Source: Eggerthellaceae bacterium
GTDB taxonomy: Bacteria; Actinomycetota; Coriobacteriia; Coriobacteriales; Eggerthellaceae
Assembly: GCA_900754495.1 (NCBI GenBank)
Contig: CAAEDC010000170.1
Coordinates: 1 to 32,571 of the forward strand
Length of the DNA stretch: 32,571 bases
Direction: 5' to 3'
The notes under the pieces were generated by a model. The model did no database searches. It was given only the letters and a program-made list of their open reading frames with translations, and was not told the DNA's origin. This document shows positions 7,762 to 17,337 of the stretch, in pieces. Numbering within the stretch: position 1 is the stretch's first letter; each line of letters opens with the position of its first letter. The position numbers were made by a program, and so were the translations under genes.

Positions 7762-7817
7762 CTTCAGTCCTTTCACCCAACAAAAGTCGAGTACGAAATC
7801 GTTCGTAACGTCAGCGA

Positions 7818-7918
7818 GAAGCGGCGAGGTGCCCCTGGTTCGTGGGATCGCGCGGACGCCGCGTGCTTTGGCACGCAAGTCCGCGGGATCGCGCGAAGCA
7901 GGGGTGCATCGCTGCTTC
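7818..7918. repeat. Long structured hairpin, copy B
   Basis: About 101 bases fold as in copy A at 4697-4805. The core is shared: TTCGTGGGATCG at 7839-7850 against GGATCGCGCGAA at 7886-7897, then GCGGAC/GTCCGC, then the apical GCGTGC-TTTG-GCACGC stem. The outer ~20 bases on each side differ from copy A in sequence but still pair, with a few wobbles and mismatches. It lies between purA and purD. Confidence 0.8.
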
Positions 7919-7935
7919 GCAGCGTCGGCGCGTTT

Positions 7936-7955
7936 CGCCGGCCGGAAGGCCGGCG
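7936..7955 (-). terminator. GC-rich hairpin after purA, possible terminator
   Basis: CGCCGGCC-GGAA-GGCCGGCG, a perfect 8-base stem 5 bases beyond the purA stop codon. No T tract follows, so it may slow or pause polymerase, protect the 3' end, or work with the larger hairpin just beyond it. Confidence 0.4.
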
Positions 7956-7960
7956 GAACT

Positions 7961-9331
<1,371 letters not shown>

Positions 9332-9340
9332 AAACTCAAT

Positions 9341-9346
9341 AGTATA
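9341..9346 (-). promoter_or_regulatory. -10 box of purA
   Basis: TATACT on the - strand, 63 bases before the ATG. TTGCGG lies upstream but at 14 bases, too close for a normal -35. Confidence 0.45.
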
Positions 9347-9416
9347 GCCGAGACCGCAGGCCGCAACGCGGGCGGACGGGGTTCCCCACGAGAATAGCCA
9401 AGCGGCGGCGGTGCGG

Positions 9417-11693
9417 CTACAGCTCCAGCTCGGTGAGGTCGGGGTCGGCCTTGCGCAGCGCCTTGACCACTTCCTCATGGCAGGTGAACAGCACCACCTG
9501 GCGGGTGCGGGCGAGCTCGGCCAGCGCGCGGGCGGCGCCGCGGCGGCGGCGGGCGTCGAAGTTGACCAGAATGTCGTCGGCGAACACGGGAATGGCGCGC
9601 CCGACGTTGTCCGCCTGCTGCAAAAGGGCGATGCGCAGGGCGAGGTAGAGCTGCTGGCGCGTGCCGAGCGACAGGTGCACGGGCTCGCGGGCGGTGCGCG
9701 CCGCATCGACGACCTGCAGCTTGCCCTCCGGGGAGATCGACACCTTCTCCCAATGCCCGTCGGTCATCAGGCTCAGATAGCGGCTCGCCTGGCGGTACAC
9801 CTCGGGCTGGCTCTTGCTCTCCCAGGTGGCGATGGCCGCCTGCAGCATGCGCCGCGCGAGCAGGAGCGTCGCGTAGGCGCGGGCGCTCTCCTCCTGGCGC
9901 GTCAGCAGCTGCTGCTGCTCGAGCTTCAGCTCGTCGAGGCGGTGGGCGCCGCGCGCCTGGGCGAGCGTCTGTTTCAGCTCCCCGTAGCGGCGGTTCATGC
10001 CGTCGCTCGCCTCGAGCAGCGCGCTGCGGCGGCGGGAGGCGCGGGCGAGCTCTTCGTCGAAGCGGGCGATCGAGTCGGCGCTGTCCAATCCGACCTCCTC
10101 GAACGCACAGGCGCGACGGGCCTCGGCGTCGGCGATCGCCTCCTCAACCGAGCTCAACCGGGAGACCAGCGCTCGGCGGCGCTGGTCGAGCAGCTCGCGC
10201 TCGGCGCGACCCTCATGCGCCTCGTCGAGCAGCGAACGGGCGCGGCGCAGCGATCCCTCCGCGCTCTCGAGCCCCGCCTCGTCGAGGCGGCGGCGGATCG
10301 TCTCGGCGCACGCCTCGCGCGCAGCCTCCACCGTCTCGAGCTTCTTGCGATCCTGGAGCATCACCCAATGGGCGTCGCGCTCCTGGGCGGCGCGGCGGTC
10401 GTCCTCCTTGCTGGGGCGGAACAGCATCACCAGCGCGGCGGCGGCCAAGAACAGCGAGAAGACCACCAGGCCGGCGCCGAGCCCGGTGAACGAGAGGCTG
10501 GCGATCTGGCGTCCGTGGAAGAACACCCACACGCCCACGAGCGCGAACGCCACGGGCAGCACCACCGACAGCGCCACCTGCGTGTTGCGCTGGCGCCGTT
10601 GGCGCGCGTCGTCGGGGTTGGCCTGCGACTCCATCAGCGCCTCGTAGGAGGCGGTGGATGCGGCGAAGTTCTCGCTCGCCAGATCGACGCTGTGGTCGTG
10701 TTTAGCCTGCTCCTCCGCCAGCGCCTCGATCTGGTCGCGCAGGGCGCGTTCGGACGAGGCGCTGATCTCGAGCAGGTCGGGATCGAACGAGGAGAGGCGC
10801 GCGCGGCGCTCGGTCGCGAGGTTCTTCGCATCCTCCCTCAAGGCGTCGCGCTGGCGCCGCAGCTCGAGGAGCTGCTGATCGATGCGCTCGACCGCGGCGC
10901 GCTGGGCCGTCAGCCGCTCGATGCGGTCGTTGGCTGCCTCGATGCGCTGGAGCATCTCCGCGCGCTCGGGCTCGAGCTCGGCGAACTCCTTGTCCAGATG
11001 GCGCACGTTGGCGGCCTCGTCGTAGGCCTGCGACAGCCGCGTGCGAACGTCGGCGATCTCCGCGGCGAGGTTGGCCAGCGAGTCGGGCGCCGACGACGAG
11101 CGCGAAGTCAGCTCGGCCAGGCGGCGCTGGATCTCGGCGAGCGCCTCGGTGGGGCTGGAGCCCGTGCCCGATCCGGCGGTGAGCAGCTTGGCGGTCACGT
11201 TGGTCGTGCCCCTGAGCGTGCGGAGCTCGTCGGAGTTGAGCGAGAACATCGTGGTGTAGGTTTCCTTGTCGATGTCCGCCACCAAGGAGGCCTCCCCCTT
11301 GAGCCCGTCGCTGTTGCGGATGCGGGACAGCTCCCACTCGCGGGATGCCGGCTCCTGATCCGAGGGCGCGCTCGCGGATCCGTCCCCGTCCGCTTCGGCG
11401 AAGATGAGCGATCCCGCGCGCTCGGCGTTGGAGGGGCGGTAGGTGTTGCGCGTTCCGCGCGCCTCCTCCCAGCCGAACAGCACGCCGCGCACGAACGCGG
11501 AGACGGTCGTCTTACCCGTCTCGTTGCGCCCGAACACGACGTTGAGATGCGGGGAAAACGGACCGACGACCTTGTCCTTGAACGCGCCAAAGCTCGTCAT
11601 CCTGATGCTTTTGAGATAGGGCGCCCTCCGGGGCGCCGCCTCGAGGCGGGCGCGGTCGGGAGCTGCCGGCAGCTGGGCGGCGGCGTCTTTCAT
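9417..11693 (-). CDS. YhaN-like AAA/SMC-type ATPase, SbcC-related, with membrane segments
   Basis: 758 residues. Seen: Walker A FGRNETGKTT at 54-63; long heptad-rich stretches on either side of the middle; two hydrophobic segments near the centre (around VALSVVLPVAFALVGVWVFF and AGLVVFSLFLAAAALVMLF); then ABC signature LSLGTRQQLYLAL and Walker B IPVFADDILVNFD near the C-terminus. This is the head-coil-head plan of SbcC/Rad50 with a membrane anchor in the hinge region, as in Bacillus YhaN. Its start overlaps the stop of the nuclease gene by ATGA, so the two form one coupled operon and probably one complex for DNA repair. Start: GGGAGGT six bases before the ATG. Confidence 0.87.
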   Translation of the reverse strand: MKDAAAQLPAAPDRARLEAAPRRAPYLKSIRMTSFGAFKDKVVGPFSPHLNVVFGRNETGKTTVSAFVRGVLFGWEEARGTRNTYRPSNAERAGSLIFAEADGDGSASAPSDQEPASREWELSRIRNSDGLKGEASLVADIDKETYTTMFSLNSDELRTLRGTTNVTAKLLTAGSGTGSSPTEALAEIQRRLAELTSRSSSAPDSLANLAAEIADVRTRLSQAYDEAANVRHLDKEFAELEPERAEMLQRIEAANDRIERLTAQRAAVERIDQQLLELRRQRDALREDAKNLATERRARLSSFDPDLLEISASSERALRDQIEALAEEQAKHDHSVDLASENFAASTASYEALMESQANPDDARQRRQRNTQVALSVVLPVAFALVGVWVFFHGRQIASLSFTGLGAGLVVFSLFLAAAALVMLFRPSKEDDRRAAQERDAHWVMLQDRKKLETVEAAREACAETIRRRLDEAGLESAEGSLRRARSLLDEAHEGRAERELLDQRRRALVSRLSSVEEAIADAEARRACAFEEVGLDSADSIARFDEELARASRRRSALLEASDGMNRRYGELKQTLAQARGAHRLDELKLEQQQLLTRQEESARAYATLLLARRMLQAAIATWESKSQPEVYRQASRYLSLMTDGHWEKVSISPEGKLQVVDAARTAREPVHLSLGTRQQLYLALRIALLQQADNVGRAIPVFADDILVNFDARRRRGAARALAELARTRQVVLFTCHEEVVKALRKADPDLTELEL

Positions 11694-12979
11694 TGCCGCA
11701 CCTCCCCGCCTTGCAGCAGGTCGAGCACCAGATCCTCGGCTTGGGAGGCGAGCTCGTCGATCTGCTTCACGCACGATGAGGGCATCGCCATGCCCCTGCC
11801 CATGAACTCCTCCTGGAGGTACGCCACCTCGTCGGCGACGTCGGCGCGATGGCCGCGCGCGGTGCTCAAAAACACCGAGGGGAACAGCCCCTCCGCGCGC
11901 AGGGCGGCCTTGTCGATGGCCCGCCGCGTGGCGTCGATGAGGGCGTCGCAGAAGAACTCGGGATAGCCGTCGTTGATCTGGCAGCGCAGGTCCTCCAACA
12001 CGCCGGGGCGCTCCAGCAGCTCGTGCAGCGGGGTGGATCCCACAAGCGTCACGCGGACGCACATCTCCTCGCAATGGGCTTTGCCGTTGGCGCGGAACAG
12101 CGCCCTCATGATGAGGTCGGGGATCTCCGAGACGGTGCCGCAGTCCGAGATGTCGACCTCGAGCCTCTCCCAGGCGACGCTTGCCGTTGGGACGAACTCG
12201 AGCTGCGCGCTGCGCCCCTCCCCCAGCGTGACGATGAAGCAGCCGCGCTCCCCCGTTTCCTTGATGTCGCGGCCCTGAATGCAGCCCGAGAAGACCGCGC
12301 GCGGATCCGTCTCCGACGGATAGACCAGCTTCTTATGCAGATGGCCGAGCGCCCAGTAGTCCATGCCGCGCGTGAGCAGCTTGGAGGGATCCGTCGGCGC
12401 CTTCTGCAGGTCGAGGTCGAACCCAGTATGGAGCACGCCCACCGCGAAGGGCGCCTCCGCCGCGTCGGGATCGGTCTCGCGCAGCGCACGGATAGCCGCC
12501 CGGCGCGTGATGCCCTCGGCGATATCCTCGTCGACCGGCCACGCCTGGCTGTAGAATCCCCTGCCGCCGATCAGGCACAACGGCTCCCCTTCGCGGCGGT
12601 ACAGCGCGAACCCCGGCTTGGAGGCGGGCAGCATCGTCGCGTTGTCGGGCAGCGCGAACAGGTCGTTTTGCCACGAGGTGTAGGGGTCGTGGTTGCCCGT
12701 GCAGAGATAGGCGGGGATACCCGCCGCACGCAGGCGCTCGAGCCCCGCGAAGAAGCGGCGGTAGTCGCCGTAGGAGGCGTGCGAGCTGTCGAAGATGTCC
12801 CCCGCGAACACGGCGAAGTCGACGTTGCGCGCCACCGCGGCGTCGATCACGCGGTCGTAGGCCTCGGGGATCGCGCTCAGAAGACGCTGGGCCCATGTTT
12901 TGGACAGCGCGCGCAGACCCCTGAACGGAGCGCCCAGATGCAGGTCGGCGGCATGGAGGAATGTCAGCGTCTTGGCCAT
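11690..12979 (-). CDS. YhaO-like DNA repair exonuclease (SbcD/Mre11 phosphoesterase)
   Basis: 429 residues. Seen: calcineurin-like phosphoesterase motifs in order, ADLHLG at 11-16, GDIFD at 60-64, GNHD at 95-98, VLHTG, and GHLHK, which supply the two-metal site. The family cleaves DNA ends and hairpins with an SMC-like partner, which is the next gene (4-base ATGA overlap). The C-terminal ~130 residues are variable, as in YhaO. The start at 12979 gives the expected MAKTLTFLHAADLHLG, but no good ribosome site precedes it; the gene begins 30 bases after dnaB ends and may be translated from the same message. Confidence 0.9.
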   Translation of the reverse strand: MAKTLTFLHAADLHLGAPFRGLRALSKTWAQRLLSAIPEAYDRVIDAAVARNVDFAVFAGDIFDSSHASYGDYRRFFAGLERLRAAGIPAYLCTGNHDPYTSWQNDLFALPDNATMLPASKPGFALYRREGEPLCLIGGRGFYSQAWPVDEDIAEGITRRAAIRALRETDPDAAEAPFAVGVLHTGFDLDLQKAPTDPSKLLTRGMDYWALGHLHKKLVYPSETDPRAVFSGCIQGRDIKETGERGCFIVTLGEGRSAQLEFVPTASVAWERLEVDISDCGTVSEIPDLIMRALFRANGKAHCEEMCVRVTLVGSTPLHELLERPGVLEDLRCQINDGYPEFFCDALIDATRRAIDKAALRAEGLFPSVFLSTARGHRADVADEVAYLQEEFMGRGMAMPSSCVKQIDELASQAEDLVLDLLQGGEVRQ

Positions 12980-13009
12980 GGTTCGAGTTTAGCGCACCGG
13001 CGCAAGGGC

Positions 13010-14425
13010 CTACACGTAGCCGCCCGCGCGGGAGTCGTCGAAGAAGTCCATGAAGCGCGTGTACTCGGGGTTGAACGCGAGCGTGATGTCGCGCGTGGGT
13101 CCGTTGCGGTGCTTCGCGACGATGAGCTCGGCCTCGCCCAGGCCCGGGCGGTCCTCGCTTTCGGCCTCCGTCTCGTCCATGCTGCGGTCGATGAACATGA
13201 CGATGTCGGCGTCCTGCTCGATGGAGCCGGATTCACGCAGGTCGGAGAGCATCGGGCGCTTCTTGCCGCGCATCTCGACGGCACGCGAGAGCTGCGAGAG
13301 CGCCAGCACGGGCATGTCCATCTCCTTCGCCAGGACCTTGAGGCCTCGCGAGATCTCGCCGACCTCGACGGCGCGGTTGCCGTCGCGGCGCGTCTGGGGC
13401 GGCTGCATCAGCTGCAGGTAGTCGACGACGATGAGGCCCTTGCCCGACGCCTTGCGCAGTTCGCGGCGCGCTTTGGCGCGGGCCTCCAGGATGGACAGGC
13501 CCGGCGAGTCGTCGATGTAGAGCTCCAGCTGGGACAGGGAGTTCATCGCGTCAGCGATGGCGCCCCAGTCCCCTTCGGAGATGTAGCCCGCGCGGATCTT
13601 CGACAGGCTCACGCGCGCTTCGGCGCACAGGATGCGCTGGACCAGCTGGCCCGCGCTCATTTCCAAGGAGAAGAACGTCACGGCCGTGCCGCGCTTCGCC
13701 GCGTTGACGGCGAGGTTGAGCGCGAACGACGTCTTGCCGACGCCGGGACGCGCGGCCAGGATGATGAGGTCGCCGCCGCGGAAGCCATGGAACAGGTCGT
13801 CCACGTCCTTGAAGCCGGTGGGGACGCCCGCCATGTGGTTCTTCTGCTCGGCCAGCTGGGTGATCTCCTCGAACGCGTCGTTGAGCAGCGTGTCCATCCG
13901 GCGGAACGTCGAGGAGACGCGTTTCTCGGTGACGTTGAACAGCGTCTTCTCCGCTTCCTCGACCACCTCGTCCAGGTTGTCGGGAGCGTCGTAGGCGAGC
14001 GCGTTGATGGAGGCGGAGGCGTAGATGAGCTCGCGCAGGATCGCAGTGCGCTTGACGATCGCAGCGTGGTTTTGCCAGTTGGTCAGTGCGAACGTGTTGT
14101 CGGCGAGCTCGATGAGGTAGGCTTTGCCCCCCACCGCGTCCAGCTGCCCCGCCGCATTGAGCGTGTCGGCGAGCGAGATTTGGTCGACGGGGATGCGGCG
14201 CAGGTTGAGCTCGCAGACCGCCTCGAAGATGATGCGGTGCGCGGGTCGGTAGAAGTTCTCGGGCTTCAACTTGAGGACAAGCTCCTCGACCGCATCCTGA
14301 TTGAGCATGCAGGCGGCGAGGACCGATTGCTCCGCCTCGATGTTCTGGGGCATCGGCTTGTTCTTGGATGTGGGCTGTCCGTTGAAATCGGACGGACGGC
14401 CCGCAGAAGCTCCGCTCGCCGGCAT
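13010..14425 (-). CDS. dnaB: Replicative DNA helicase
   Basis: 471 residues. The hexameric helicase that opens the replication fork. Seen: N-terminal domain with PQNIEAEQSVLAACML at 27-41; RecA-like C-terminal domain with Walker A ARPGVGKTS at 225-233, Walker B LIVVDYLQLM at 331-340, and SQLSRAVEMRGKKRPMLSDLRESGSIEQDAD. No intein. The frame runs 28 codons further upstream, but the ATG at 14425 has AGGAGGT five bases before it, and the upstream part crosses a palindromic repeat. An intrinsic terminator after rplI separates it from the ribosomal operon, so it probably has its own promoter. Confidence 0.97.
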   Translation of the reverse strand: MPASGASAGRPSDFNGQPTSKNKPMPQNIEAEQSVLAACMLNQDAVEELVLKLKPENFYRPAHRIIFEAVCELNLRRIPVDQISLADTLNAAGQLDAVGGKAYLIELADNTFALTNWQNHAAIVKRTAILRELIYASASINALAYDAPDNLDEVVEEAEKTLFNVTEKRVSSTFRRMDTLLNDAFEEITQLAEQKNHMAGVPTGFKDVDDLFHGFRGGDLIILAARPGVGKTSFALNLAVNAAKRGTAVTFFSLEMSAGQLVQRILCAEARVSLSKIRAGYISEGDWGAIADAMNSLSQLELYIDDSPGLSILEARAKARRELRKASGKGLIVVDYLQLMQPPQTRRDGNRAVEVGEISRGLKVLAKEMDMPVLALSQLSRAVEMRGKKRPMLSDLRESGSIEQDADIVMFIDRSMDETEAESEDRPGLGEAELIVAKHRNGPTRDITLAFNPEYTRFMDFFDDSRAGGYV

Positions 14426-14487
14426 GCCGACCTCCTCTGTCTCATCAGTGCATTTCGCTATCCGCACTATGGTATCCCATGCCGCCC

Positions 14488-14520
14488 GATGAGAAATAGG
14501 GACAGTCACTTTTTCTCATT
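14488..14520. repeat. Palindromic repeat, family 1, copy 2 (imperfect)
   Basis: GATGAGAAATAGGGACAGTC then ACTTTTTCTCATT. The outer 8 bases, ATGAGAAA and TTTCTCAT, still pair but the inner part of one arm has lost bases relative to the copies at 2308-2340 and 27881-27913. It lies between the rplI terminator and the dnaB start, not at a stop codon. Confidence 0.75.
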
Positions 14521-14574
14521 TTCGTGAAAACGGGAAGCCATGACCGCCCCTATTGCTCATCCGCACGCAGGCAG

Positions 14575-14608
14575 AAAAAAGCCCCTTGCCGCGGGCGGCA
14601 AGGGGCTT
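14575..14608 (-). terminator. Intrinsic terminator of the rpsF-ssb-rpsR-rplI operon
   Basis: On the - strand AAGCCCCTTGCCG pairs perfectly with CGGCAAGGGGCTT around CCCG and runs into six T. It lies 33 bases after the rplI stop. Confidence 0.93.
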
Positions 14609-14640
14609 CGCTGTCCGTTGGGATCGACCGAGCGGAAAAC

Positions 14641-15177
14641 CTACTCGGCGTCCTCCTCGGCGACGGCCTCGACGATCTCCTCGACCTCGACGACCTCCTC
14701 GGCCTCGGCCGGCGCCTCGGGCGCCTCCTCGACCACGTCGCCGACCTGCAGCTTCACGACGGTCTTGATCTCGCGGTACAGGGAGATCGTCACGTCATGG
14801 ATGCCGGCGGTCTTGATGGGACGGTTCAGCTCGATGCGACGCTTGTCGATCTCGACGTCCGTCGCGGCCTTGATGGCGTCGGCGATCATCGTGGTGGTGA
14901 CGGAGCCGAACAGCTGGCCCTCCTCGCCCACCTGGACGTCGACCTTCACCTTGATGCCCTCGAGCTGGGACTTCAGGGCCTCGGCGTCGGCGATGCGCTT
15001 CTCCTCGCGCTTGGCGATGTTGTGCTTGCGCTGCTCGAGCTGCTTCAGGTTGCCCTTGGTCGCCAGGATGGCGTAGCCCTGGGTCAGCAGGTAGTTGTTG
15101 GCGAAGCCGGGAGCCACGTCGATGACGTCGCCCTCGCCGCCTTTTCCTTTCAGTTCTTTAAGCAGGATGACTTTCAT
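14641..15177 (-). CDS. rplI: 50S ribosomal protein L9 with acidic C-terminal tail
   Basis: 178 residues, against about 149 in most bacteria. Seen: MKVILLKELKGKGGEGDVIDVAPGFANNYLL, the L9 N-terminal signature, then the long connecting helix and the C-terminal domain. The extra ~30 residues form a run of Glu, Ala and Val ending AVAEEDAE. Start: AAGGAGGTACC before the ATG. It is the last gene of the rpsF-ssb-rpsR-rplI operon, 15 bases after rpsR, and an intrinsic terminator follows. Confidence 0.97.
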   Translation of the reverse strand: MKVILLKELKGKGGEGDVIDVAPGFANNYLLTQGYAILATKGNLKQLEQRKHNIAKREEKRIADAEALKSQLEGIKVKVDVQVGEEGQLFGSVTTTMIADAIKAATDVEIDKRRIELNRPIKTAGIHDVTISLYREIKTVVKLQVGDVVEEAPEAPAEAEEVVEVEEIVEAVAEEDAE

Positions 15178-15192
15178 GGTACCTCCTTGCGC

Positions 15193-15453
15193 CTAGCGGT
15201 TGCGGCGGTCGCCACGGCCGCTGACGGCGGGAACCGTGTACGGCATCAAAGCCATCTCGCGAGCGCGCTTGACCGCGTTCGCGATGTCGCGCTGGTGCTG
15301 GGTGCAGGCACCCGTCACGCGGCGAGGCTTGATCTTGCCACGATCGGTAACGTACTTGCGCAGCATCTGCGTATCCTTGTAGTCGATGTACTGCGCGTCG
15401 TCCTTGCAGAACTGGCAGTACTTACGCCGAGGCTGCTTCACATATTCGGCCAT
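15193..15453 (-). CDS. rpsR: 30S ribosomal protein S18, zinc-binding form
   Basis: 86 residues. S18 binds S6 on the small subunit platform. Seen: [10 protein letters not shown] with Cys13 and Cys16, and [25 protein letters not shown] with Cys50 and His53, which together fit the Zn-ligand ('C+') variant of S18. Start: AGAGG eight bases before the ATG. It lies between ssb (23 bases away) and rplI (15 bases away). Only this S18 gene is in view; a C-minus paralogue elsewhere would suggest zinc-dependent exchange. Confidence 0.96.
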   Translation of the reverse strand: MAEYVKQPRRKYCQFCKDDAQYIDYKDTQMLRKYVTDRGKIKPRRVTGACTQHQRDIANAVKRAREMALMPYTVPAVSGRGDRRNR

Positions 15454-15476
15454 TGGTAAAACCTCTTTCGTTTCGC

Positions 15477-15965
15477 TTAGAACGGAATGTCCTCGTCATA
15501 GACGGAGGACGAGGCGTCGATCGAAGAAGCGGGGTTGGGCTGGGAGTACTGCGGCTGCGCGGAACCGTACTGGTTCTGAGCCGGAGCGTACTGGTTCGCC
15601 TGGGCGGGCGTGTACTGGCGCTGACCGGAACCGTCGTTGCGGCTGGTCATGAACTCCAGCTCGTCGACGATCACTTCGATCTTGCTGCGCTTCTGCCCGT
15701 CGCGCTCCCACTGGCTCCAGCGAAGCTTGCCTTCGATGGCGACCTTGGTGCCCTTGGACAGATAGCGGGAGAGCGCCTCGGCGCGAGCACCGAACATCGT
15801 GCAGTCGATGAAGTTCGGGTAGTCTTCCCACTCGCCCGTCTGCGGGTTGCGACGGCGGTCGTTGACCGCGACGCCGAACGACAGAACCTGCGTTCCGCCG
15901 CCCGTCTGGCGCAGCTCGGGGTCGCGCGTGAGATTTCCGCTGATAAGAACCCTGTTGATGCTCAT
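15477..15965 (-). CDS. ssb: Single-stranded DNA-binding protein
   Basis: 162 residues. Seen: [21 protein letters not shown] start, OB-fold to about residue 110, a Gln/Ala/Pro/Tyr-rich linker with [14 protein letters not shown] repetition, and the acidic tip DEDIPF that binds partner proteins. The frame opens six codons earlier, but the ATG at 15965 has GAGGTAGAG upstream. It sits between rpsF and rpsR in one operon, as in many bacteria. Confidence 0.97.
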   Translation of the reverse strand: MSINRVLISGNLTRDPELRQTGGGTQVLSFGVAVNDRRRNPQTGEWEDYPNFIDCTMFGARAEALSRYLSKGTKVAIEGKLRWSQWERDGQKRSKIEVIVDELEFMTSRNDGSGQRQYTPAQANQYAPAQNQYGSAQPQYSQPNPASSIDASSSVYDEDIPF

Positions 15966-16020
15966 GATCTCTACCTCTTCCATGGTGCGGCTTATCGCCG
16001 CTTCTCAAATCCTGTGTGAC

Positions 16021-16314
16021 TTAGTCGCGATCGGTGCGCTTCACGATCATGTGACGCACGACGGCGTCGGTGATACGCAGCACGCGATCGAGCTCAGCGA
16101 CAGCAGCGGGATCAGCATGGAAATCGACGAGCGTGTAATCGCCGTCGGTCAGACCGTTGATCTCATAAGCGAGTTTGCGCTTGCCCCAGTTGTCGACGTT
16201 GTCGATGGTGCCGTTGCCCTGCGCCACAGCGGTCTCGATACGCTTGGTGACGTTCGCGCGGGTGTCCTCATCGATGTTCGGAGCAACAAAATACAGCAGT
16301 TCGTAAGCCTTCAT
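16021..16314 (-). CDS. rpsF: 30S ribosomal protein S6
   Basis: 97 residues. Seen: MKAYELLYFVAPNIDEDTR start, NWGKRKLAYEINGLTDGDYTLVDF, and the C-terminal VLRITDAVVRHMIVKR that contacts S18. It has a strong AAGGAGGTGAG ribosome site and is first in the operon rpsF-ssb-rpsR-rplI. A 70-base leader with a hairpin precedes it. The gap to ssb is 55 bases. Confidence 0.97.
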   Translation of the reverse strand: MKAYELLYFVAPNIDEDTRANVTKRIETAVAQGNGTIDNVDNWGKRKLAYEINGLTDGDYTLVDFHADPAAVAELDRVLRITDAVVRHMIVKRTDRD

Positions 16315-16339
16315 CAGCTCACCTCCTTTGGACTTTACG

Positions 16340-16373
16340 GCCCCGGGGCTGGTGAAGGCGTTTAACCCGGGGC
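16340..16373 (-). promoter_or_regulatory. Hairpin in the rpsF operon leader, possible S6:S18 target
   Basis: On the - strand GCCCCGGG pairs with CCCGGGGC around an 18-base loop, followed by CCGTAAAG and the ribosome site. S6:S18-binding leader RNAs are known for rpsF operons in several phyla; whether the CCG bulge and GGY features of that motif are met here is not certain. Confidence 0.45.
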
Positions 16374-16388
16374 AGGAACAGCCCGCCT

Positions 16389-16394
16389 ATTTTA
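16389..16394 (-). promoter_or_regulatory. Extended -10 promoter of the rpsF operon
   Basis: TGCTAAAAT on the - strand gives an extended -10 (TGn before TAAAAT). The -35 region is weak. Transcripts would have a leader of about 68 bases. Confidence 0.55.
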
Positions 16395-16578
16395 GCAGAG
16401 CTTCTTGGAAGGCGGGTCGATGTATTCGGGTGTTCACGCTTTCACCACGTCCGGGGACTGGCGGTCGGTTCCATGCGGATCCGCGAAGTCGCCCGATTGC
16501 CCGAAGCGTAGGACCGCGCCCTTGCGCATCCGCCAACAGGATGCCGCGTCGATCTTATGCGGAATGCCGGCAAAAGGA

Positions 16579-16606
16579 ACGGGGGCGGCATGGCTGCCGC
16601 CCCCGT
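16579..16606 (-). terminator. Intrinsic terminator after the acidic-protein gene
   Basis: ACGGGGGCGGCA pairs with TGCCGCCCCCGT around a 4-base loop; on the - strand it runs into TCCTTTTGCC. It starts 46 bases after the stop codon. Confidence 0.75.
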
Positions 16607-16652
16607 CGGTGATCCGATCCGCCCGCTATGGGAGGGCAGGCGTCCGGAAAGG

Positions 16653-17195
16653 TTATTCCGCGTCGTCCTCGACGGCTGCCTCGGCGTCCTCGGCGTCGAC
16701 GTCGTCGCGGTACTTCTCGTCGATCTCGTCGTCGGTGTACTCGTCGGCGTCGCGCAGGGCGATCATGAAGTTCGGAGCGGGGCCGATGTAGACCGGCTCG
16801 GACTCGAACGTGACGGCGCCCTCGTCGTCGACCGTGTAGAGCTGGCCCACGGCGAAGCCCTTGTCGGCGCTCGGGACGCCGCCCTCGGCGATCAGCGCAT
16901 CGTGGGTTCCGTCATCCGTCTCGACGTAGCCGTCGTAGCAGAACGAGTACGCCTGCGCGCCGCGCGCGTGCTCCACCGTATGGCGCGCCAGGTTGAAGCA
17001 TCCCTGCTCGTCCTCGGCGGGATGGCTTTCCATGAACAGGGTCTCCTTCACCGCCAGCGACGTAAAGGGGATGATGTCCTCGCCCGCCTCCATCTTGGTC
17101 TTGGCGCGATCCAGCGAGAACAGCAGGACCTTCTCGAGGATCTCCGGCATCTCGGGAACCTCATCGACCGAGCTTTCCACCACGCGTTCGCTCAT
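16653..17195 (-). CDS. Acidic protein of unknown function
   Basis: 180 residues; I do not recognise the family. It is rich in Glu and Asp throughout and ends in a stretch of about 30 residues that is almost only Asp, Glu, Ala and Tyr (DEYTDDEIDEKYRDDVDAED and on). The central part has mixed hydrophobic strands (QAYSFCYDGYVE, FAVGQLYTVDDEGAVTFES) that could be a small alpha/beta domain. There is no signal peptide or membrane segment, so it is probably cytoplasmic. The ATG at 17195 has AAAGGAAGAG before it; the frame opens seven codons earlier. It has its own terminator and stands between two tRNA-Ser genes and the rpsF operon. Confidence 0.8.
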   Translation of the reverse strand: MSERVVESSVDEVPEMPEILEKVLLFSLDRAKTKMEAGEDIIPFTSLAVKETLFMESHPAEDEQGCFNLARHTVEHARGAQAYSFCYDGYVETDDGTHDALIAEGGVPSADKGFAVGQLYTVDDEGAVTFESEPVYIGPAPNFMIALRDADEYTDDEIDEKYRDDVDAEDAEAAVEDDAE

Positions 17196-17337
17196 GGCTC
17201 TTCCTTTCATCGTCAATGGAGCTGGTTGCTCATTCGCATTTCAGAAGTGTACACGATCGGGCATCGATCCGCGCCGCCGGGCGGCCCGGCGGTGCGGTCC
17301 CGTGAAGCGTCGGCGGCGCCCCGATGCCCGTCGCCGT

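Larger units (their letters stand above)
16315..16652. other. Gene-free stretch: rpsF leader and upstream terminator
   Basis: From the rpsF start going upstream it holds the leader hairpin (16340-16373), the -10 box (16389-16394), about 180 bases in which I see no gene or structure, and the terminator of the preceding acidic-protein gene (16579-16606). Confidence 0.6.

Noticed and set aside
7936..7955. Similarity between the hairpin after purA and the tRNA-Phe terminator (both contain GCCGGCGGAAC)
   Set aside because: The common word is short and GC-rich, and the rest of the stems differ; chance or convergent terminator composition is enough.
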